DNA of 64,000 nt, from NCBI GenBank assembly GCA_052244495.1, contig JBQPXH010000011.1. One strand, written 5' to 3'. The stretch comes from Cereibacter_A sp052244495 (lineage in GTDB: Bacteria; Pseudomonadota; Alphaproteobacteria; Rhodobacterales; Rhodobacteraceae). This document shows, piece after piece, positions 1 through 6,260 of this stretch (position 1 is the stretch's first letter; every line of letters begins with the position of its first letter). The translations under genes and the position numbers were made by a program. The notes under the pieces were generated by a model. The model was not told the origin of the DNA. It saw only the letters and a program-made list of their open reading frames with translations, and did no database searches.

Positions 1-293
1 AGCGGGTCGCCGCGGTGCGGCCGGATGTGATCGACCTCGGCCGCGGCCACCACGAGCCCGAGCCCGGCGCAGTCGGCGCAGAGCGGATGGGTCGCAAGGA
101 AGCGCGCCCGCGCCCGCCGCCATCGGCCGGTGGCGTAGAAGGCGGTGCCTGCCCGCGCCGCGGCGCCGGCCTTGGCTCGAGCTTTCCGGCTGCGGACCTT
201 CGCCTCGGCCTCGGCGGCATGGTCGGGGCAGTGCGCCTGGCCGGCCGGCGCGAGCTCCTCGCAGCCCGGTGCGCAGCAGAGTTTGCGGATCAA
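1..293 (-). CDS. HNH endonuclease, phage type (C-terminus cut by window edge)
   Basis: Ninety-seven codons are visible. Near the N-terminus are Cys/His pairs (CCAPGC at residues 6-11, HCPDH at 21-25), then HPLCADC at 69-75, and EVDHIRPH at 86-93, which is the first half of the HNH metal finger. The family comprises phage nucleases usually encoded beside the small terminase subunit, so packaging genes probably continue left of the window. I chose the TTG at 293 because GGAG lies 8 nt upstream. An in-frame GTG at 326 is possible but has no ribosome-binding site. It is the most distal visible gene of the leftward prophage block. The assignment to the HNH family is firm; a role in packaging is inferred. 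Confidence 0.8.
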   Translation of the reverse strand, partial: MIRKLCCAPGCEELAPAGQAHCPDHAAEAEAKVRSRKARAKAGAAARAGTAFYATGRWRRARARFLATHPLCADCAGLGLVVAAAEVDHIRPHRGDP

Positions 294-394
294 GGGGAGG
301 GCTCCAAAGCGAAGCCCATTATCCACAAGAAAAAGCAGAGGAAGAGCCGGGCCTGCGGGTGAAGGCGTTGCGGACCACGCGGAGGAAGCTGCCA

Positions 395-1018
395 CTAACT
401 TTGGGCGAGCCCATTTACGACAGTGGGCGCCTTCGTCCAGTGAATATCTGATTGGACATGGTCAGCGCGAACGTATTTTCCCATTCGGCGCGGGATCTCA
501 TCCTCCGGGAATGACCGGGCATCCCGGGCGACGAAACCTTCTTGCCGGTCCAGATCCAAAGCCGCCGCTATTTCTTCCAGCAGGCCATCTCGATACGCTC
601 CGCGATAGAGCGTCGGCACCGGTTGGATGCCCAGCTCACTGAACCGCGCCAGTGTCGCGTCCCAAGGTTGAACGATTTCGTCGACGATCCACGCGAAGCC
701 GAGGAAGTAAGACGGGAGCCTGTCATAGCTGACCGAGTGACGAGCATAGAGGTTCTCGCCAACGATCCGTTCGCTCTCGGACATCTGCGGGGATACGCCA
801 GCGGCGAACGCCTTCAGCCAGTCCCGCGACGGGTGATAGCGACTGTCAGGGCTCCGAGCGTGCGAGCCGCCAGCGTGGATGGTCGTATTCTCCCCATCCA
901 TCTTTTCCGTGATGACGAGGGCTTCCACGATGAGACCTTCGAGCGACACCATCCTTTTGTCATCGCTGGTCGCACCGGGCGAGATCGGGAGATGGAAAGT
1001 GCGGCCGTATTTCCTCAT
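395..1018 (-). CDS. RNA ligase family protein (Rnl2-like nucleotidyltransferase)
   Basis: 207 aa. KMDGEN at residues 39-44 is the nucleotidyltransferase motif I (KxDG), in which Lys39 would carry the AMP. It is followed by the IHAGG and RSPDSRYH stretches expected of the adenylation domain (PF09414 type). The protein consists of little more than this domain, shorter than T4 Rnl2 (334 aa), so a nick-sealing C-terminal module is lacking. Phage RNA ligases repair RNAs cut by host anticodon nucleases; that role here is inference. It sits in the leftward prophage block between HNH and a gene ending in a terminator, and its base composition is visibly less GC-rich than its neighbours, suggesting recent acquisition. 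Confidence 0.75.
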   Translation of the reverse strand: MRKYGRTFHLPISPGATSDDKRMVSLEGLIVEALVITEKMDGENTTIHAGGSHARSPDSRYHPSRDWLKAFAAGVSPQMSESERIVGENLYARHSVSYDRLPSYFLGFAWIVDEIVQPWDATLARFSELGIQPVPTLYRGAYRDGLLEEIAAALDLDRQEGFVARDARSFPEDEIPRRMGKYVRADHVQSDIHWTKAPTVVNGLAQS

Positions 1019-1116
1019 GCACCTCTGATAGCAGGTGGGCCGGCCATCGACTATGGGCTCTTGCAGATCTCCCGTGTGACAGCATCACGGCCATTGCTGC
1101 TCAGGAGGTGGCCAGC

Positions 1117-1150
1117 AAAAACGCCCGGAGAGCTTGGGGCTCGCCGGGCG
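1117..1150 (-). terminator. Rho-independent terminator after the 1205-1834 gene
   Basis: On the minus strand a 7-bp stem CGCCCGG/CCGGGCG (1144-1150 with 1122-1128) is followed by five T (1117-1121). It separates the RNA ligase gene from the upstream leftward operon, so the ligase and HNH genes either need their own promoter in 1019-1116 or rely on read-through. Confidence 0.6.
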
Positions 1151-1204
1151 CTTGTCTTCGATGATGGCAATCTGCCGAACCGAACGGGCCGCGTCAAGCG
1201 GGTG

Positions 1205-1834
1205 TCAGCTCCAGGCTTCGTGGAGGGCCTCCAGGCCCCGCTGAAGCCGGTCGAGCTGGCGGGCCTCGTGCCGGCTGTTGAGCCGCCCGGGCAGGCTGCG
1301 GAGCGACTGATCGTCCAGAACGACATGCTGAATGACGGGTCGGGCGAAGGCGGGGATCTCCTCCCACATGCGGAAGAACTTGCGGCGCCGGTCCACCCGC
1401 TCGGCCTCGGGATCATGGGTGCCGCTGGTATCGACGCGGACGATGGCGGCCAGCGGATCGCGGGCCGGCATGCCCGAGGCCGCCTCGAAGAGCTCGGCCG
1501 CGATGTTGGCCTGCTCCACTGAGAGCTTTCCCTGCCGGTGGTAGCGCCCGACCCAGGTCTCGCGCCTCGTGCGGATCACCCGGTTCGGGTTGCTCGTCTT
1601 CCCTGTCTTCGGATCGACCTCGGCCACCTCCTCGATCCGCTTGCCCGCGATCTGCGCGGGCGTGAGCGGCCCGAGATCCCACGGCGCGAGCTTCAGGCTC
1701 ACCAGCTTCGCCTTCATGGCCTTCCGGCCCTTCGCGCCCTTCATGCGGCACCCCTGTCCTTGTTCTTGTTGTTTTTGCTGTCCGCTCGTCCGCACCGGCT
1801 CTGCCCGCATCATGTCCACCGCGCCGCCGATCAT
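1205..1834 (-). CDS. Hypothetical prophage protein
   Basis: 209 aa, function not recognised. A basic N-terminus (residues 1-45, many Lys/Arg/Gln) precedes a segment around WVGRYHRQGKLSVEQANIA that resembles the short helical motif of phage proteins which read a 'Y..RG.L...Q..A' pattern (DUF6456-like; a weak impression only). The start ATG at 1834 overlaps the stop of the upstream gene as ATGA, so translation is probably coupled. It ends before the terminator at 1117-1150. It could equally be a DNA-binding regulator of late genes, because it lies just ahead of the HNH side. Confidence 0.6.
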   Translation of the reverse strand: MIGGAVDMMRAEPVRTSGQQKQQEQGQGCRMKGAKGRKAMKAKLVSLKLAPWDLGPLTPAQIAGKRIEEVAEVDPKTGKTSNPNRVIRTRRETWVGRYHRQGKLSVEQANIAAELFEAASGMPARDPLAAIVRVDTSGTHDPEAERVDRRRKFFRMWEEIPAFARPVIQHVVLDDQSLRSLPGRLNSRHEARQLDRLQRGLEALHEAWS

Positions 1835-2403
1835 GCCGCCGCCCCTTCCTTCCGGCCGCGGCCGGCGTCGACCAGCGCGCGGGCCTGCGCCCGGTCGCGG
1901 AGATAGAGCTCGAGCCAGTCACGATCCTCCCGGCTCACCGTCTCCCGGTCGATCCGGTCGCGGATCAGCTCGCAGCGGCGCGCGTTGTCCTGCGCCTGGT
2001 CCCGGATCTCGCGCAGGTCCATCGCGAGCGGCGGGCGGGGGTGTTTGAGCAGCCAGCGGTAAAGCTCGACCAGATGCCCGCCGGCCTCGGCCTTCGGCCC
2101 TTCGACCGAGGCGAGCCAACTGGAGACCAGCCGCCGCTCGGCCGGCGGTGGCTCCTCAATGGCGCGCGCGAACTGCCGGATCAGCACCTCGGAGGGCCAG
2201 ACGCCATCTGCCGCGCTGTCGATCAGCACCTCGGCCAACGTCATGAGGTTCTCCTCGCCCATGTAGCCCAGCTGCTCGCAGAGCCGCGCCATTGCCGCCT
2301 CATGCGCCGCGGCCGCCGTGCCGCGCCGCCTCACCATCCCGGCCTGCTCCAGCCGGTCCACCACCAGCGCCTTCACCCGCGCCCGCTCCTCTGCCTTCGT
2401 CAT
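1831..2403 (-). CDS. Hypothetical prophage protein
   Basis: 190 aa, charged and largely helical, no signal peptide or membrane segment; family not recognised. I chose ATG 2403 because AAAGGG lies about 6 nt upstream; ATG 2409 is also in frame but sits directly against that Shine-Dalgarno. Its stop overlaps the next gene's ATG. The 198 bp upstream carries a cluster of TTACAG repeats, which suggests this gene starts its own transcription unit. Confidence 0.6.
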   Translation of the reverse strand: MTKAEERARVKALVVDRLEQAGMVRRRGTAAAAHEAAMARLCEQLGYMGEENLMTLAEVLIDSAADGVWPSEVLIRQFARAIEEPPPAERRLVSSWLASVEGPKAEAGGHLVELYRWLLKHPRPPLAMDLREIRDQAQDNARRCELIRDRIDRETVSREDRDWLELYLRDRAQARALVDAGRGRKEGAAA

Positions 2404-2520
2404 GGCCATCCCTTTCTCAGCCAGCCACGCCTGCCGTCTCGCCACCGCCCGATCTTCTCACCCCTGCAGAAGGGATGTCTTGTCAGGTTCTGTTTTGTCG
2501 GGTCCTGTCCTGTCCTGTGG

Positions 2521-2600
2521 GGCAATTACAGTTCCGGCCCTGAAAATTGCTGTAAATGACTGTAAGGATTGCAGTCGATTACAGTCGATTACAGCTGTAA
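2521..2600. repeat. Iteron-like cluster of TTACAG/CTGTAA hexamers
   Basis: Within 80 bp there are four TTACAG or CTGTAA words and close variants in both orientations. They include three tandem 10-bp units (GATTGCAGTC 2567-2576, GATTACAGTC 2577-2586, GATTACAGCT 2587-2596) and a perfect 12-bp palindrome TTACAGCTGTAA at 2589-2600. The cluster lies between two leftward genes and is much more AT-rich than its surroundings. It looks like a multi-site regulator-binding region or an initiator-type iteron array; the sequence alone does not decide which. Confidence 0.6.
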
Positions 2601-2601
2601 C

Positions 2602-3264
2602 TCATTGGACCTGCACGAGCTTGGGCCCGCCGCGCGTGGCCTCGAAGGCCGCCCGCACATTGTCCGTCGTGATGTAGAGATCCCGCTCGCCGAGCCAGTC
2701 CGCGATGGCGATCACCACGTCCGGGCTCTCGGCCGCGCGGCCGCATTTGATCTCGATGAGCTTCTTCTTCACCCGCGTCCGCGCCACGGCCTTGGAGCCT
2801 TCCGTCCGCGCCTGATCGCGCCCGCGCTTCCGGCGGTGCATGTCGCGGGCGATGCCCGCGATCATCACATGGCCGAGCCGGCGGTTGCCCGGAGCCTCCT
2901 CCTGGTTCGAGATATGGGTCTCGCGCCAGCCGTAGAGCGCACCCTCCCGCGCGGCGCGCCAGCTCTCGAGATCCGCGCCGTAGCCCGCGAGGCGGGCGAG
3001 CTCGAGATCGTCGTCGGGGAGCGTCCCGGCCGGGTCCTGCCGGAAGGCCTCGCACCAGAGGAGGAGGGCGGTGCCGATGTCGGCGCGCCGGTTCTCGGCC
3101 AGCGCCCGGGCGACGAAGCGGGAAGTGAGGAGGCGGTTGATGTGCAAGGGCACCCATTCGTGGCTCGAGAGCGTGTCGCCGAAGGCCAGCGGATATTCCC
3201 AGAAGTCGCCGAGGATCTCGGTCGGGGGCTCGGTCGCGGGCTCGGTCAGTCGGTCATGCGGCAC
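2602..3264 (-). CDS. Hypothetical prophage protein, DUF1376-like
   Basis: 220 aa. Residues about 35-110 read like the DUF1376 fold found in phage replication-region proteins: 'HEWVPLHINRLL...LWCEAFRQDPAGTLPDDDLELARLAGY' followed by a Trp-rich segment. After this comes a basic linker (residues 135-165) rich in Lys/Arg that could bind nucleic acid. I prefer the GTG at 3264, which has GGGAGG 5 nt upstream, over the in-frame GTG at 3270 that touches the same site. A role in replication is inferred from the resemblance only. Confidence 0.6.
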   Translation of the reverse strand: MPHDRLTEPATEPPTEILGDFWEYPLAFGDTLSSHEWVPLHINRLLTSRFVARALAENRRADIGTALLLWCEAFRQDPAGTLPDDDLELARLAGYGADLESWRAAREGALYGWRETHISNQEEAPGNRRLGHVMIAGIARDMHRRKRGRDQARTEGSKAVARTRVKKKLIEIKCGRAAESPDVVIAIADWLGERDLYITTDNVRAAFEATRGGPKLVQVQ

Positions 3265-3307
3265 GGGCACCTCCCGCGCGGCATTCGAAGCGCTCGGGCT
3301 TCGTCAT
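3254..3307 (-). CDS. Possible 17-residue coupling ORF
   Basis: A tiny reading frame begins at an ATG overlapping the stop of the DUF1937 gene (ATGA), with TGGAGG just upstream. It ends after 17 residues inside the first codons of the next gene. It may only keep ribosomes loaded between the two genes. There is no evidence that the peptide itself matters. Confidence 0.2.
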   Translation of the reverse strand: MTKPERFECRAGGARAA

Positions 3308-3855
3308 GGCAGGCCTCCATAGATGAAGACGGGCACCTGGGCGGCGAGGGCGCTCTGGACCTCGTGGCGGATGCCGGAGGATTGCGCCCAGCCGCGGATC
3401 TCGGGGACCACGACGGCGGCGCAGACGGAGAGGATGGGGCGGCACCAGTCCTCCCAGAGGACGGGGTTGAACGGATCGATCCGGAGCCGGGGGAACATGG
3501 TGGCATGGAGCGCGGCGGCCGAGAGGACGACGGGCGAGATCGCGGTGACGCCGACCTCGAGGAGCCGCGCCACCTCGCGCGCCGCCTCGGCCATGGCGGT
3601 CTCGGACTGATCCCGCGACCAGCACCCGTCCGGGCCGACGGCGCGGAGCGTGTAAGGGGTCGCCAGATAGACCGGCCGGCCCCAGCGCGCATGCCGCGCG
3701 ACGAGCGCCGGATCGGCATGCCAGCGCAGCAGATCCGCGCGGCCCGCGGGATGGCGCCGCAGCGCGGCCCAGCCGTTCGATCGAAAAGCGCCGGAGGCCG
3801 CAGCCCCCGGCGAAGTGGCCGCGTCCTGTACAGGCAAGGGCGCGGCGGCGGTCAC
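3304..3855 (-). CDS. DUF1937 family protein
   Basis: 183 aa. After a loose Ala-rich N-terminus the DUF1937 pattern is clear: 'RPVYLATPYT' near residue 60, 'AARLLEVGVTAISPVV'-like helix and strand, 'WCRPILSVCAAVVVPEIRGWAQSSGI' and a terminal 'VPVFIY'. The family has a nucleoside 2-deoxyribosyltransferase-like fold and is common in phages; no substrate is established. Translation starts at a GTG (3855) overlapping the stop of the upstream membrane-protein gene, so it belongs to the leftward early operon. Confidence 0.75.
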   Translation of the reverse strand: MTAAAPLPVQDAATSPGAAASGAFRSNGWAALRRHPAGRADLLRWHADPALVARHARWGRPVYLATPYTLRAVGPDGCWSRDQSETAMAEAAREVARLLEVGVTAISPVVLSAAALHATMFPRLRIDPFNPVLWEDWCRPILSVCAAVVVPEIRGWAQSSGIRHEVQSALAAQVPVFIYGGLP

Positions 3856-4145
3856 AGAAGGCTCCCGAGAGCCGTGGCGAGGATCGCAGAGCCGGCGAGA
3901 ACGGAGGGCACGAGCCACCAGCCCGAGGGTAGGCGATAGGGGCCGTACGCCCGGTCATGATGCTCTGCCGTGCCCTCCTGCCCGAAGGATTGGTCCTCCG
4001 CGTCGCAAGAGGCGTCCTGCGGAAAGTGTTGGGAAAGTTTTCCCAAGCGCTTCCGGGCATGAGCCGCCCAGAAGTCCGCCACCGCACCGAGGTGGATGGC
4101 TGCCATGATTTCGGCCACGAGGACCTTGCGCATGATCGTGATCAT
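3852..4145 (-). CDS. Small membrane-anchored prophage protein
   Basis: 97 aa. Soluble N-terminal part, then one C-terminal hydrophobic segment (about residues 75-97, WWLVPSVLAGSAILATALGSLL), so it is probably tail-anchored in the inner membrane. The start ATG at 4145 overlaps the stop of the upstream HTH-like gene, and its own stop overlaps the start of the DUF1937 gene. No family recognised. Small membrane proteins in early prophage operons often act in exclusion or host takeover, but nothing here proves that. Confidence 0.55.
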   Translation of the reverse strand: MITIMRKVLVAEIMAAIHLGAVADFWAAHARKRLGKLSQHFPQDASCDAEDQSFGQEGTAEHHDRAYGPYRLPSGWWLVPSVLAGSAILATALGSLL

Positions 4146-4399
4146 TCCTGTGCCTGTAGGGTTGTCGCCGCCTCTGCGGGGAAATTCTGGTAGGCGAGGC
4201 CGACGACGAACCCGCTGGGGGAATGACTGCCGTCCCACCATTTGCGGGCCGTCGATCCGTCGACACCGAAGGTCATGGCCGCATGCTCGGGACTGTCGAA
4301 GTTCTCGCGCACGAAGCGCGACCAGCGCGCCGCAAAGAAGGCGCGATAGGTCATCGCCTCCCGCTTGGCGGAAGACTTTCCGGGGGACTTTCCTGACAT
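4142..4399 (-). CDS. Small HTH-like prophage protein
   Basis: 85 aa. Residues about 30-65 (FVRENFDSPEHAAMTFGVDGSTARKWWDG) have the spacing of a helix-turn-helix in which GVDGSTARKWW would be the turn and recognition helix. Start ATG 4399 is supported by GGAG 5-6 nt upstream; the longer in-frame alternative at 4483 has none and would run into the neighbouring gene. It lies directly downstream of the Cro-like gene, a position typical of a second early regulator such as a CII analogue. The function is inferred. Confidence 0.55.
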   Translation of the reverse strand: MSGKSPGKSSAKREAMTYRAFFAARWSRFVRENFDSPEHAAMTFGVDGSTARKWWDGSHSPSGFVVGLAYQNFPAEAATTLQAQE

Positions 4400-4479
4400 G
4401 ATTGCTCCATCCTGAACCCGACCAGAGGCTTTCGATGACGAAGCGATTTGATGAAGTGCGAGGGGGGCGGCGGGATACA

Positions 4480-4692
4480 TCATGCTGCCCCTCTATTTTC
4501 GGTCGGAGGGTTGTCCTCAATGAAAGACAGGATGCGCCGCACCGTGGATCGGCGTGGGTCACGGCCCGCCTTCAGGCTAGCGACCAAACTTGCGTCGTTT
4601 GCCACGGCCTTCCCGAAGCGCGTCGGCGGCATGCCGGTTGCGTCCAAGTAGGTCGTAATCGTGTTGATGAGATCGTTCTGGTCCAGCTGCAT
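4480..4692 (-). CDS. Cro-like small DNA-binding protein
   Basis: 70 aa, first gene of the leftward block and divergent from the XRE repressor. Residues about 18-55 (GMPPTRFGKAVANDASLVASLKAGRDPRRSTVRRIL) fit a compact helix-turn-helix. There is no Shine-Dalgarno before the ATG. Instead a promoter on the minus strand (TTGCCG, 17-bp spacer, TAACTT) would start transcription at or beside the ATG, so the mRNA is probably leaderless. The promoter carries one of six copies of the operator described at 4702-4784. Position and fold suggest a Cro-type antagonist; binding is not shown. Confidence 0.6.
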   Translation of the reverse strand: MQLDQNDLINTITTYLDATGMPPTRFGKAVANDASLVASLKAGRDPRRSTVRRILSFIEDNPPTENRGAA

Positions 4693-4698
4693 GCGGAG

Positions 4699-4727
4699 AA
4701 GTTATGAAACTTCCGAACAACCGGCAA
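4699..4727 (-). promoter_or_regulatory. Leftward early promoter with operator in the spacer
   Basis: Minus-strand -35 TTGCCG (4722-4727), 17-bp spacer, -10 TAACTT (4699-4704). The start point would fall at about 4692, the A of the Cro-like ATG. Operator copy 4702-4717 covers the spacer and part of the -10, so a bound repressor would block the polymerase directly. Confidence 0.5.
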
Positions 4728-4784
4728 GGGGGTGGATTCGGAAATTTCCGCATTGCGGCTGTACGGAATTCGGATAACCCCGAA
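4702..4784. promoter_or_regulatory. Triple operator cluster between divergent cro-like and repressor genes
   Basis: Three matches to the palindrome TTCGGA-N4-TCCGAA: 4702-4717 (TTATGAAACTTCCGAA, 9 of 12), 4737-4752 (TTCGGAAATTTCCGCA, 10 of 12) and 4769-4784 (TTCGGATAACCCCGAA, 11 of 12). Start-to-start distances are 35 and 32 bp, close to three helical turns. The first lies in the leftward promoter and the third ends 3 nt before the repressor ATG. The same element recurs three times at 5262-5339. This is the layout of a lambda-type right operator. Confidence 0.75.
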
Positions 4785-4787
4785 CCC

Positions 4788-5111
4788 ATGGATCGGGACC
4801 CGATATCTCAGCTGGTGGCGGAGAACCTTGAGCGCCTGCTCAAGGAAAGGGACATGAGTGCACTCGCTCTTGGAAAGAAGTGCAAGCTCGGCCGCTCAAC
4901 CGTTTACGACATCCTGGACGGGCGCAGCGAGAGTCCGCGGCTAAAGACCATAGCGGCCTTGGCTGACGGCTTGGGGGTTCCGTTGAGCGACATGTTCCTC
5001 ACGCGGGACCAGCTTCAGGCGCAGTCTGAGCTTCTTCGGGCGTATCAGATGCTTCCGCCGGCTGAACAGAAGCGGCTGGCGCAGGTCGCGAAAGCCTGGC
5101 GCCTAGACTGA
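4788..5111 (+). CDS. XRE-family prophage repressor (CI-like)
   Basis: 107 aa. Helix-turn-helix of the XRE/Cro-CI type at about residues 10-65: LVAENLERLLKERDMSALALGKKCKLGRSTVYDILDGR, then SPRLKTIAALADGLGVPLSDMF. There is no C-terminal peptidase domain, so induction would not be by LexA-like self-cleavage. I chose ATG 4788 because it leaves room for the divergent promoters. ATG 4704 is in frame and has GGAG 5 nt upstream, but starting there would place the operators inside the coding region. With 4788 the message is leaderless or nearly so. The operator triplets on both sides indicate that it represses both early transcripts and regulates itself. Confidence 0.75.
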   Translation: MDRDPISQLVAENLERLLKERDMSALALGKKCKLGRSTVYDILDGRSESPRLKTIAALADGLGVPLSDMFLTRDQLQAQSELLRAYQMLPPAEQKRLAQVAKAWRLD

Positions 5112-5190
5112 GCAGCACCTCGGCCAGCAGCTTCTTTTGCTGCAGGCTGGATAGGGAGGCGATGTCGGAACTCGTCAGCGGCTCGGTCAT
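4999..5190 (-). CDS. Possible small protein antisense to the repressor 3' end
   Basis: 63 aa. The first 35 residues form a plausible amphipathic helix (SSLQQKKLLAEVLLSLGARL); the rest is Ala/Pro/Glu-rich and lies opposite the repressor's last 113 bp. A good -10 (TACAAT) with a weak -35 sits upstream on the minus strand, but there is no clear ribosome-binding site. It may be a real small protein or only a transcript antisense to the repressor mRNA. Evidence is weak. Confidence 0.3.
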   Translation of the reverse strand: MTEPLTSSDIASLSSLQQKKLLAEVLLSLGARLSRPAPAASVQPAEASDTPEEAQTAPEAGPA

Positions 5191-5261
5191 GAAAATTACC
5201 AGAATTGTAGAAAGGAGCTCGGCGGGCTTAACCTTTGAGGCAGTTGCGGCAACCGATTCGG

Positions 5262-5339
5262 TTCGGATGCGACCGACTGACGCTGTCGCATAGTTCGGAA
5301 ATATCCGACAATCCGGCTTGACATTCGGAATTATCCGAA
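5262..5339. promoter_or_regulatory. Second triple operator cluster
   Basis: Three further copies of TTCGGA-N4-TCCGAA: 5262-5277 (TTCGGATGCGACCGAC, 10 of 12), 5294-5309 (TTCGGAAATATCCGAC, 11 of 12) and 5324-5339 (TTCGGAATTATCCGAA, perfect), spaced 32 and 30 bp. The perfect copy is exactly the spacer of the rightward promoter. The pair of triplets flanking the repressor gene at about 550 bp separation resembles OL/OR of lambdoid phages and could allow looping. Confidence 0.75.
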
Positions 5340-5345
5340 CAAGAT
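5318..5345 (+). promoter_or_regulatory. Rightward early promoter
   Basis: Consensus -35 TTGACA (5318-5323), a 16-bp spacer made up entirely of the perfect operator copy, and a weak -10 CAAGAT (5340-5345). It would drive the rightward block from 5375 through the integrase. Confidence 0.55.
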
Positions 5346-5374
5346 CGCTCTGTCAAATTCACGGAGAGCGATCT

Positions 5375-5743
5375 ATGCGACATGACCCTAGTTGTCCTCA
5401 GTTGATGCGTCGCCGCAGGTCCATGCCCCTGACGCCCCGCGATCTGAATGCCGTGCGCCATCGTGCCGAGCATGCGCCCACGCCCGAGACCCGCGAGGCC
5501 GCCAGCCGCCTGCTGACGGAACACGAGCTGGCCGTCGCCATCGGCCGCCCGCTGCACCGCGCCCGGCCGCGGCCCGCCTTCCGCACGAGCAGGCCGAGCC
5601 CGCTCGGGCCGAACCTGACCGGCTTTCTGGTGGGGGCGCTGGCGCTCCTGGGATTTCTGTTCGTCGCCACCGTGCTCTGGGCGCACGCTACCGACGTGGC
5701 CGAGACCATGCGCCAGCAGGCCAGCGCCATGCGGGGGATGTGA
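5375..5743 (+). CDS. Small single-pass membrane protein, first gene of rightward block
   Basis: 122 aa. Arg-rich cytoplasmic N-terminal part, one membrane segment (about residues 87-109, FLVGALALLGFLFVATVLW) and a short tail. Start ATG 5375 has GGAG 8 nt upstream. The stop overlaps the next ATG (TGATG), so it is coupled to the GapR-like gene. No family recognised. It is the first gene behind the operator-controlled rightward promoter. Confidence 0.55.
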   Translation: MRHDPSCPQLMRRRRSMPLTPRDLNAVRHRAEHAPTPETREAASRLLTEHELAVAIGRPLHRARPRPAFRTSRPSPLGPNLTGFLVGALALLGFLFVATVLWAHATDVAETMRQQASAMRGM

Positions 5744-6138
5744 TGGAGGCCGCCCCGCAACCCGCGCCGCGTGCGCATCCCGTTCCGATCGACAGCCTCA
5801 ACGCGGCCGACCTCGACCGCATGACGGCCGCCATCGACAGCGGCCGGATCCGCAAGCCGCCGATGAAGGAGACGCCGGCCGACTGCGCCGTGGCGGAGGC
5901 CGCCTATCAGGTCGCGGCCGACGAGCTCCGTCAGTTCATCGAGCGCTACGAGCAGCTCGAGGCGGAGAAGAAGGAGATCGGCGGCCAGCAGAAGGAGCTG
6001 ATGGCCGAGGCGAAGGGCAGGGGCTACGCGCCGAAGATCCTCAGGATGATCGTGGTCCTCCGCAGGCGCACCCCTGACGACATCGCCGAGGAGGAGACGC
6101 TCCTCGATCTCTACAAGGCCGCGCTCGGCATGGCCTGA
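5743..6138 (+). CDS. GapR-like (DUF2312) DNA-binding protein
   Basis: 131 aa. The C-terminal two thirds match the DUF2312 pattern: 'ADELRQFIERYEQLEAEKKEIGGQQKELMAEAKGRGYAPKILRMIV.LRR' then 'LLDLYKAALGM'. The family founder GapR of Caulobacter binds overtwisted DNA ahead of replication forks and stimulates type II topoisomerases. The conserved coiled-coil and Lys/Arg cluster are visible. The N-terminal 50 residues are Pro/Ala-rich and phage-specific. Position next to a ParB-like gene suggests it serves the element's own replication or topology. Confidence 0.85.
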   Translation: MEAAPQPAPRAHPVPIDSLNAADLDRMTAAIDSGRIRKPPMKETPADCAVAEAAYQVAADELRQFIERYEQLEAEKKEIGGQQKELMAEAKGRGYAPKILRMIVVLRRRTPDDIAEEETLLDLYKAALGMA

Positions 6139-6260
6139 GCCACCCCCGGCGCGGCGGGCGATCCGCGCAGCTTCCGTTCAACCTGCCCGGCGTCCCCGCG
6201 GCCCGGGCCCTGGCCCGCGCTCCGGCGCGCCGGAGAAGATCTGCATGAAGGGCATCCCGC

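Noticed and set aside
4704..4787. Longer form of the XRE repressor from ATG 4704
   Set aside because: It has a fair GGAG, but it would place the operators and promoters within the gene and leave 11 bp between divergent starts; kept only as an alternative.
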